64,000 nucleotides of DNA from Dreissena polymorpha. Its lineage: Eukaryota > Mollusca > Bivalvia > Myida > Dreissenidae. The DNA is taken from NCBI RefSeq assembly GCF_020536995.1, contig NC_068362.1:98986187-99050186 (forward strand), read 5' to 3'. The notes under the pieces were generated by a model, which was given only the letters and a program-made list of their open reading frames with translations, was not told the DNA's origin and did not search any database. Below are positions 56,150-64,000 of the stretch, in pieces. Each line of letters starts with the position of its first letter. Position 1 is the first letter of the stretch. The translations under genes and the position numbers were made by a program.

Positions 56150-57810
56150 CTGAAATGTGATTTTGGTTGCATTATTCATCTTAAGTTACTATGTTTGCAA
56201 TGATCTACTTAAACACATGCTGGTAGAAAAAAATGAAAAGTCTGGACAAAAAGCATTCAAAAAGACTTAAGATTCAAAAAGGTTAAACAGGTGACACACA
56301 CAAAAGCATGCGCAAATGTCATCACAGCTTCAGTTTTACTTTCTTCTGTTTTTTGTTTTTTTAAATTGCTAAAGTGATTAACACAAGCGGAACAGTTAAA
56401 CTGAAAACTTGTTCCTGCTTTCACTGAACCAAAATGTTTTTTCAAAAAGCTCTTATAATTAATTTTATTAAAGTCTTTATTTGGTAATACTGAATGTTGT
56501 ATTTTGTTATTAAATTAATTAAATGCTTTTAATTATTTAATCATTATATGTGCATCATTTTGATAGGCAAAATATGAACTGATGTAATTTTGGCAAATAT
56601 TGGTTAGAAAACTATTTTATATAAATCTTCAAAATATGCACAAGTTACAGTAAAACAATTATTACCAGAATCACTTTCAAATGAAGACATTTTGTATTCC
56701 ATCCTCAACACCCAGTATTTGTAATTCTAATTTAATAATCCTTTCAAATTCATGATTTTTCTGTCTTGTTAAATAAAGTCTTAAATTAAATTACCGGTAT
56801 GCAATAATTTATTCTGAATAAAAGTTATCAATTTGTCACAAATAGCGTAAATAATCTAATGAAATATCAATAGTTGTCATGAATTTATCTGCATTCCAAA
56901 CACCTGGTGTTTTCTCCTTTCCAATGAGACAGTTGATAAATTTTACATTGAAATTTCCTTTAAAGGTGCCCATATATTTATATTCACAGTATATTGCAGG
57001 AGGATGGGGGGAGGTACATGCAATGATACCATATACATAGCATAATTGATTAATCTGGTATTTTGTCTTTTAGCTACAGTGCAGCCAAGTCATGTTGATG
57101 CTGTGCACCTATTAGTGTAATCTGGCCCCAAAAATAGCACATTAGTCATGTGACAGATGCAAAGTGAGTTTGACCTCAAGTGTACATACAGTAGACCACA
57201 AATCAAGTGAGGAAGTGGCTTTAACCAGTTAAAGGGCAGCCAGTAGCAAGACAAATATAATGCCTGCGCTTTGTTATCAATATTCCACTTTAAAGAAAAA
57301 CTGTAAAGGCGTTGCAAGGAGACACCAACAGTAGTGGAAAGAATATTGAGAAAAATAATCAAAAACAAATGAATTGCAGAAGTAACCAGTCGATGAATGT
57401 ATATTAACAAAGTAAATCATCCTTACAGTGTGTGATACCAGTAAATTTCATTAGACCACAAGTACAACACGCAACAGAAAGTAAAAAATTGTTTATCTGG
57501 AAATACCAGCAACATACAACTACACTTGTAATTTGGCAGGAAAAACAACAACAAATTAAGGGATGAAATGGAATTTAAGATTGACATTTACCTGAAAACA
57601 AAAGGAAGACCTGGTATCGCCCTTCTGTCACATAAATCAGATAAGAATCCCTATGGTATCATTGCTAACAGACACATGAAGATTAGACTAGTTCTATCAT
57701 TTACTATCTCTTACAATGCAGGTGGTAACATACATAAATATTGGAATTATTGATCAGACAGTTGCATGATGACGTTAATAGTGAACGAAGACAATTTATG
57801 TCATACAGCC

Positions 57811-58285
57811 TATACACCCCAGGAAACCTGATACCTTGCGGATCGTGTAATACCATAGGGGACAGTGCTGTGCATTTTGGCATGAACTTACATAGGGTAA
57901 GTAAATTCGAAAAATTAAATTTTTCAAAGACCAATTTGAAACAACTGTGTATTAACATTGATAACAAAGGTATTGGCCTACATGTGGAAAAAATCCTGAT
58001 AAATTTTCTTTAAAAAAATGAGCAAAATGAGGCTTCCTGAAGTAAAAGATTGGGCAAACAGGCCATGTTCAGGCATTTAGGGGAGTAAAACTGCTTTAAT
58101 TTGCAAGCTACTACCATTATAAAAGGATTTATACAAACTTTCACATGTCTGCCATAACCTCTCAGCATGCAGGGTTACTTCAGAAAACTATTTATTGTGG
58201 AGAAATTTGCGTTTTTAATGACCATGTTGGGAAATCATTGATACCATCTGGGGAAGACCAGGAAACCATATGTGGGCAGTGACTT
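57811..58285 (+). repeat. Left arm of a large intronic inverted repeat
   Basis: About 475 bp repeated in reverse orientation at 59722-60190. Shared blocks include CACCCCAGGAAAC, AATACCATAGGGGACAGTGC, CATGAACTTACATAGGGTAA, TTACACAAxxTTTCACATGTCTGCC-like sequence and AGGAAACCATATGTGGGCAG. Identity looks like 85-90% by eye. The spacer is about 1.44 kb. Confidence 0.85.
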
Positions 58286-59721
58286 CCTATGTGGATACAC
58301 CTGACCTAAATGAGTTTTACATTATCACACTACATTATTTGGCCATTAGGTCAAAGGTCACTGTGTTCTCTGATAAAGAAACATTACATTGGCCCTTCCT
58401 GGGTTTTAAAAACCTCATATGTAGATGCATCAATGAATTTTGCGCAACCGTTATGATCACAGGTGAAATGGAATATAAATTATTATAAATGCATACTGTA
58501 ATAAAGTGATTATAGGTAAAATGTCTTCAACATTCAAACATATTATATCAACATGAGAGCTATTGTTACTCTAAAAGATATCATTGTCATTGCACAAAAT
58601 CAAAGACCGCTTGTGATTGTAAATTTGTTACAGCAACTAGCTGTAATATTAGCTTTTATTAGTCCCATTTTGGTTGGCAACTTGCATTATTACATCTGCA
58701 AGTGGGATAGACAGGAAAAGTTGCTTTTGCAGTGTTCCATTTCATCCTCTTAATATATCACATGCATTTAGCAAACATGCTTAGTGTTTTCTGGCGGTAT
58801 GGTATTAATAACTTATCAAACTTCTTCTCAAGAAGGTCAGATATCTATCTATCTATCTATACTGTCGAACTCCCCTTGCGGTTATTATTGACAATATGTT
58901 GGACGAACCAGTTATCTAACACATAGGGAATTACGTTAAAATTTAAACACTTGAAATAACAAAAACATTATGTTTTAACAAATGACTAAAAGTTAAATCA
59001 TTTAATAACTTATCTGTAAAGTTTTCCAGCAAATATCCTTCACGAATTCATAATAATGATTAAACTTGTCTGTGAACAAGCTAAGTGTTATTCTTTTAAT
59101 CAACTGTACTTTGTGTGGTTACACGTATAAAATCGGTATCAACGTCATGTGTTGAAGTCTTGTTTGCGGCTAAAAACTAACAATGGCCAAATTTGTTAAA
59201 AGGGGAGTAACAAGTCAGCTCATTGAAATTAAAAGGTCAAAATCAACTTTTATTTTGTACGATAGACAATTCTTTCCAAGGCCAGTCTGTGACGATTTTA
59301 ATGTTACCTAAATACGTTTAACAGTAAAATGACAGAAAACTTAAGGCAATATAAACAAAAATTAAGCGCAAGTTTAGCGACTTCATTTCAAATGAGTTTT
59401 TCTCATTATGACACTTGCCGATTTAGTCTCAGAACACAACACATAAATATTTTACATAACAACCCCATATATACACTTATTAAGACATCATTTTTATGTA
59501 CCTAACCAATTAATGTATGCGACAAAGCAGTCAAGTCTTTCTTTACATTTTCCAAAATAGTGTTGGTAAAAAGAAATAAAACTTGCGAATGTTGAAAAGG
59601 CACTATTGATCATATATAAGGCATTAAAAGTACAATTGAATGCATATGTGCCCACATACACTTACTGTAGGCCTCTACAAAGCAAAGAAATTGCAACAAA
59701 ATGGCTGAAAAAGAATTATAA
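58286..59721. other. Spacer of the inverted repeat, no recognised gene
   Basis: AT-rich, with a short (ATCT)n run near 58840-58860 and a GGTCAAAGGTCA site near 58350. No transposase-like frame was found. Confidence 0.5.
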
Positions 59722-60190
59722 AGTCACTGCCCACATATGGTTTCCTGGTCTTCCAAAGATGGTATCAATGTTTTCCCAACATGGTCATTAAAAACGCAAA
59801 TTTCTCCACAATAAATAGTTTTCTGGAGAAACCCTGCTGAGAGGTTATGGCAGACATGTGAAAGTTTGTATAAATCCTTTAATTATTGTAGAGGCTTGCA
59901 AATTAAAGCAGTTTTTTCTCCCCTAAATGCCTGAACATGGCCCGTTTTGCCCAATCTTTTTCTTCAGGGAGCCACATTTCACTCATTTTTTAAGAAAATT
60001 TGTCAGGATTTTTTCTACATGTAGGCCAATACCTTTGTTATCAATGTTAATACACATTTGTTTCAAATTGGACTATGAAAATTTTAATTTTTCCAATTTA
60101 CTTACCCTATGTAAGTTCATGCCAAAATGCACAGCACTGTCCCCTATGGTATTACACGACCCGCAAGGTATCGGGTTTCCTGGGGTGCTA
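59722..60190 (-). repeat. Right arm of the large intronic inverted repeat
   Basis: Reverse-complement partner of 57811-58285. Reads GTCACTGCCCACATATGGTT, later CATGCCAAAATGCACAGCAC TGTCCCC and ends TCCTGGGGTGCTATA. No terminal motif or target duplication was identified, so it may be a transposon with long inverted ends or an inverted duplication of unknown sequence. Confidence 0.85.
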
Positions 60191-60226
60191 TAGTTTATAT
60201 AAATAAGAATTCTGAAGAAATATGAA

Positions 60227-60438
60227 TTAACCCTTTGCATGCTGGGAAATTTGTCGTCTGCTAAAATGTCGTCTGCTGAATTTCTAAAATTAGCATTTTG
60301 TTAGATTTTTTCAAAGAATACTATAACAATAGCAAACAGTTTGGATCCTGATGAGACGCCACGTTTTGTGGCATCTCATCTGGATCCAAACTGTTTGCAA
60401 AGGCTTTCAAAATTCGGTTCCAACACTGAAAGAGTTAA
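60227..60438 (+). mobile_element. TTAA-flanked hairpin MITE (GATGAGACGCCAC family)
   Basis: TTAA at 60227 and 60435. Near-perfect stem of about 30 bp at 60332-60398 (GCAAACAGTTTGGATCC ... GATGAGACGCCAC and its complement) with a 7-base loop. The left end CCCTTTGCATGCTGGGAAAT is shared with 62733. Confidence 0.9.
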
Positions 60439-60659
60439 ATGTTTTACTCTTAGGAATGTTATATTATCTGTAAGATTGACATGTTTTATAGAAAGATTTC
60501 TTCAACTAAGTCAGTATTAGGTAAATATTTTTAAATCATTTTGTTGCAACGGATTGCTGTAATAAACAACTGCCGTAGCCCCACAACTATAATTTAAGTT
60601 TTCATAAAAAACAGTACATACTTGTAAACAATTACTATGTAATATTCAAACAATAATTA

Positions 60660-60891
60660 TTAACCATTTACCAAATAGATACGTATTTTGAAGCATTTGT
60701 AGTCCCTTAGAAAGTTACATTTAATTACAGACCTTTCTTATTTTATTTGAATTTTAAAGGCTTCATTTCCACCTTGGATACTGATGAGCAGCAAACAGCA
60801 TAAAAGACTGCGACTTACTCGCAGGCTGTTCTGGTTTTATGCTGTTTGCACAAAGCCAATTTCACATTGCTTCTGAGTGGGAAAGGGTTAA
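60660..60891 (+). mobile_element. TTAA-flanked hairpin MITE (CTCGCAGGCTGTTCTGG family)
   Basis: TTAA at both ends. Inverted GCATAAAAGACTGCGACTTA / CTCGCAGGCTGTTCTGGTTT core and right end GAGTGGGAAAGGGTTAA. Confidence 0.85.
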
Positions 60892-61062
60892 ACTTTATAT
60901 TTATTTTATAGGAGCATCAAGATGTTGCTGCATAAAGTCATTTTGTAAGATGAAACTGATCTTTTGTTGAATCTGCTCAATTTATATTCAACAAATAAAT
61001 TAATAAACCTTTCTTTTTATTGTCATCTACAATTTAGAAAGTTGACATTATTTGACCAGTAT

Positions 61063-61235
61063 TTAACCCTTTCCCCCTTAGAAGCAAAGTGACAATGGCT
61101 ATATGCAAACAGCATAAAACCAGAACAGCCTGCCAGTAACTCGCAGACGGTTCAGGTTTTATGCTCTTTGCTGCCAATCAGTATCAAAATTTGGAATTGA
61201 AGCCTTAAAAACTTAAATCTAGTAAGAGGTGGTAT
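61063..61235 (-). mobile_element. Hairpin MITE (CTCGCAGGCTGTTCTGG family), minus, eroded right end
   Basis: Begins TTAACCCTTTCCCCCTTAG and carries CATAAAACCAGAACAGCCTG / CGCAGACGGTTCAGGTTTTA. Its far end is lost near AATCTAGTAAGAG. Confidence 0.8.
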
Positions 61236-61606
61236 TTGATTGATGGGGTTGCAAAGGCAGAGTGATGTCCCTGTGCTTAAACCACGTCCGGAAAAGCCTG
61301 CTTCAGTATGTCTGGATTACTGAGAAAGAATAAAGTTCTTGAAGATGACAATTATGTCAAGTTTCAATTGCGTCCTTGAGAAGTATGGACTCTACACTTC
61401 ACAAAGTATGGGTTCTTACCAACAGACCAACCAACACAGAAACCCACCAACAGAGTGACTTCAATCTATGCAAGGGGGGGTGGGCCAACCGTAAAATATA
61501 TAAGCAATAATAAAGCAAGTGCATACAAACATATACTCTAAAATAACAATTAAATTAAAAAGATTAGGTCATCATTATTATCTAAGAATAAATATATCTA
61601 TAATAC

Positions 61607-62054
61607 CTGAATGTAATGTCTGCTTTCTGATGAAAGTAAGGTCAGGTGACTTCGGCCTACTTGCCCCCTTGGAGTATTCTCCCTTTGATCTATTTATAGA
61701 ATACCCTGCCTCTGGTGACCTTGCTCTAGCTGGTGACCTAGACTGGATTCCATTCACAACCACTTCAGGAGTTAAAGGCTGCTGTTTGGTTCCCTTTAAT
61801 ATCACGTCTGCCTGAATTTTATGAGTATTTCCGTTGCCAACATTTTGACGGAAGTTATCATCTTGAGAACGATAGGGTGGAGTGTAACCAGGCCGACTTG
61901 GAGCAGTGTATCCTGTCTTTGATGGTGTAATGTAGCCTAGCAGGGAAGATCGATTTGCTGGATTGGCAGCATGTGCTGAGGTAAGCGGGTGGGGAAAAGC
62001 AGATCTTGGACTTTGAACGGAGTTTAGATAAGCAATGTCGTCATCAATTGGGAG
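61607..62054 (-). CDS. ESPN: Espin homologue, first exon visible in the window
   Basis: 448 bp: 149 codons plus one base that completes an Asp codon with the next exon. Acceptor AACCCTACAG, donor GTATTA. It reads LPIDDDIAYLNSVQSPRSAF, then a Tyr/Pro/Ser-rich stretch with three Gly-Tyr repeats (GYITPSK, GYTAPSR, GYTPPYR), a segment ADVILKGTKQQPLTPEVVVNG and a basic Ser-Pro-rich end (RSPARARSPEAG...SRPKSPDLTF). Several S-P sites could be proline-directed phosphosites. Earlier exons, where the ankyrin repeats of a full espin would be, are outside the window. Low-complexity sequence alone would not identify the gene; the downstream exons do. Confidence 0.88.
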
Positions 62055-62399
62055 CTGTAGGGTTCAAAGGATATACATGGTATCAATATGAAAATCACAA
62101 CATCCAGTTTAATTATATGACTTTTCTGTCATACATTTGTAGTAAAATTAGGGTATGAAATGTCTGAAACAGTCGCAGATTTATTTAATATTCAAGGATA
62201 ATTCTTTTTGCTTATGACTTGATGGATTTTGAGATGTCTGTCTTTTTGTTGGAGAATCCAACAAAGAAACAAGCAAAATAATTTAAAGGTCAGGCATCTT
62301 GTTCCGTGATTGACCACATGACCTCAGAGTTCCGTGATTGACCACATGACCTCAGAGTTTGGTTTCAAGAGCATAATGCTTGACTTACAGAGCATATGA
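62055..62399 (-). other. Espin homologue intron, short tandem duplication
   Basis: GTTCCGTGATTGACCACATG ACCTCAGA occurs twice in a row at about 62301-62358. Otherwise nothing is recognised. Confidence 0.6.
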
Positions 62400-62650
62400 G
62401 CCTCAATCTGGGAAAATGGGGTTAAATGCATTTAAAGTGTCGTCCATGATTAGCCTGTACAGTCTGCTCATGTTATCAGTAAAGACACTCTCTTTTAAAA
62501 AGGTATTTTTCATTAAAAGGAAGTCCCTTCTTAGCAGAAAATCCTGTTGAGGCAGAAAGTGTCCTCCCTGATCAACCTGTGCCAACAGATTTACTGACGA
62601 CACTACATGCACGTGCATTAAGCCCTGTTTTCCCACAGCAAGGCTCATGT
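62400..62650. mobile_element. Palindromic MITE (GCACAGGCTAATC family), two-hairpin form, diverged
   Basis: Contains CATGATTAGCCTGTACAGTC, AAGGAAGTCCCTTCTTAGCA, a second AAAGTGTCCTCCCTGATCAA and CATTAAGCCCTGTTTTCCCA. The outer ends are inverted. Confidence 0.75.
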
Positions 62651-62732
62651 CATGCTACATGTAGATCACTGGGCACTAGGCTGGACCTTACAATCATTGT
62701 TATCATGAATAATGATGGGAACACTACCACTG

Positions 62733-62944
62733 TAACCCATTGCATGCTGGGAAATTTGTCGTCTGATAAAATGTCGTCTGCAGAATTTCTAAAATTAGCA
62801 TTTTCTTCTTTTTTTTTCAAAGAATACTATCAGAATAGCAAACAGTTTGGATCCTGATGAGACGCCACGTTCTGTGGCGTCTCATCTGGATCCAAACTGT
62901 TTGCAAAGGCCTTCAAAATCCGGTTCCAGTACTCAAAGGGTTAA
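62733..62944 (+). mobile_element. Hairpin MITE (GATGAGACGCCAC family)
   Basis: Shares CATGCTGGGAAATTTGTCGT and a nearly uninterrupted stem at about 62836-62904 with 60227-60438. It abuts the next MITE at TTAA 62941. Confidence 0.9.
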
Positions 62945-63169
62945 CCCTTTACCACTCAGAGATGTATTTTGACGTGTTGGTTCCCTCAGAAATCAAATTT
63001 TATTGGAAACCTTTTTTCAAAGATTCTAGGTTTAAAAGCCTCATTTTTAATCCTTAAATATTGACCAATGCAAACAGCATGAAAGTTACTTGCAGGCTGT
63101 TCTGGTTATAAAATGCTGGTTGAATATAGCCATTGTCATTTTGCCTCGATCTGACTGGGAAAGGGTTAA
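62941..63169 (+). mobile_element. TTAA-flanked hairpin MITE (CTCGCAGGCTGTTCTGG family), adjoining copy
   Basis: Starts at the TTAA that ends the previous element (CAAAGGGTTAACCCTTTACC) and ends GGAAAGGGTTAA. Its core reads GCAAACAGCATGAAAGTTAC TTGCAGGCTGTTCTGG. Confidence 0.85.
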
Positions 63170-63437
63170 ACTTGGATTTGACATTTTGGGTGATTTCCTC
63201 ACACAAAACTGGGATTTTCAGGTTGTTAATATATTTTTCCAATACTATGTCTTTAGTTCTCAAAATGATCAGCACTAGTAGAGACTATTTGATTAAAAGT
63301 GATTGCATTTTTGATTATTTAAACATTGTTTTTAAACTGATTTATGCATGCATGGAGATTTTTTTTCATTTTGGGAGAATGTTTTCAAAAATTCAAGCAC
63401 GCATTTAGTTTTGTAGTTTAATCTAATTAAAAAACGT
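63170..63437. other. Intronic or flanking stretch, no recognised feature
   Basis: AT-rich sequence between two MITEs. Confidence 0.4.
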
Positions 63438-63668
63438 AATTGAGCCTGACTCTGTGAAAAGAGGGTTTAATGCATGTGAGTAAAGTGTCGTCCCAGATTA
63501 GCCTATGCAGTCAGCACAGGCTAATCAGGAAGAGGAAACTTTCTTTAAACAAAATCTATCATTAAAGCGGAAAGTGTCATCTCTGATTAGCCTGTGCAGA
63601 CTGTACAGGTTAACCTGGGATGACACTAACGCACATGCATTAAACCCCCTTTTCACAAAGCACGGCCC
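63438..63668. mobile_element. Palindromic MITE (GCACAGGCTAATC family), full two-hairpin form
   Basis: Ends GAGCCTGACTCTGTGAAAAG and CTTTTCACAAAGCACGGCCC are roughly inverted. Two cores, AGATTAGCCTATGCAGTCAG and TGATTAGCCTGTGCAGACTG, each form a hairpin. About 230 bp and the most complete copy in the window. Confidence 0.8.
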
Positions 63669-64000
63669 ATATATATGCAGGTGTTCATTTTTATTATTAT
63701 AAATTTTTTTTAAATAAATATTTTCACCAGGTATATCTGCATATAAACTATTGTAACTGCAGTTCACTCCAAGACTGATGTCTTATTCCAACTTCATGTA
63801 ATGTGCTATAGGTGAGCTATTCAAGACTTTTATGGTAGCCCATACTTCCATTTTCAGCTTTGCATGTGGACAAATTTCATAAACAACATATTGTACTTAA
63901 CAAACACTTCTCATAAGTCTTGTATTCTTGCAAAACATTCACAAATAGGCAAAATGAGAGTAAAACATCTTTTTCATGGATTCAAAGCTGAATGTTTACA
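63669..64000. other. Right edge of the window, no recognised feature
   Basis: No espin exon or repeat end recognised before the window stops. Confidence 0.4.

Larger units (their letters stand above)
56150..61606 (-). other. Espin homologue, 5.5-kb intron
   Basis: Donor GTATTA (ends at 61606), acceptor CACATTTCAG. Contains a 2.4-kb inverted-repeat structure and three hairpin MITEs. The frame at 57568-57753 and others here lack family support. Confidence 0.7.

Noticed and set aside
57704-60193. A conserved protein (CKFMPKCTALSPMVLHDPQG) encoded in both arms of the inverted repeat
   Set aside because: Similarity of the two frames follows from the DNA duplication; the frames are short and recognisable as no family.

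Overview
This is eukaryotic, AT-rich, intron-rich DNA packed with interspersed repeats. Several repeat types (the GTCCGTC / GACCTTGACCTT arrays and the small palindromic elements with GCCTGTGCAGTCTGCACAGGC or GATGAGACGCCAC cores) are ones I associate from memory with heterodont bivalves, most of all zebra and quagga mussels (Dreissena). That assignment is inference; no search was run. Most open frames in the window are spurious, and only a few percent of it is host coding sequence.

Two convergent host genes are supported. Gene A (+) enters from the left and ends in the window, with an internal exon at 5138-5239 and a terminal exon at 12189-12413 that join in frame. I do not recognise the product. 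Gene B (-) enters from the right. Six exons (61607-62054, 54922-56149, 52209-52464, 50841-50990, 50068-50147, 32515-32656) have matching splice phases and give a 767-residue C-terminal part. It has a poly-proline tract, a WH2 actin-binding motif and three tryptophan motifs (LPAWK, MPAWK, LAPWQ) in the order of the espin/forked actin-bundling module, so I call it an espin homologue. Its ankyrin repeats would lie beyond the right edge. One orphan exon candidate on the + strand lies at 27807-27881.

The rest is mobile and repetitive. 1-9.2 kb holds diverged tandem-unit repeats, including a recent 1,973-bp tandem duplication and a repeat carrying two nested DNA-transposon insertions. 10-17 kb holds a hAT-like insertion, a foldback intronic repeat, a TTAA-flanked MITE that makes up most of gene A's probable 3'UTR, and a segmental duplication that carried away the end of the gene A exon. 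18-32 kb is mainly arrays and MITEs. 32.7-50 kb is the 17.4-kb last intron of the espin gene; it contains a hAT-like element, a 7.2-kb insertion that splits an older repeat, and a 5'-truncated LINE. 48-64 kb is the espin gene body with MITEs, a 27-bp minisatellite and a 2.4-kb inverted-repeat structure.

The observations most worth following are: a set of modular repeats that share head and tail design but have unrelated tandem units rich in nuclear-receptor half-sites; a MITE with near-perfect tRNA-type A and B boxes inside 19-bp inverted ends; and the 7.2-kb bipartite element. No complete new protein-coding system was found.
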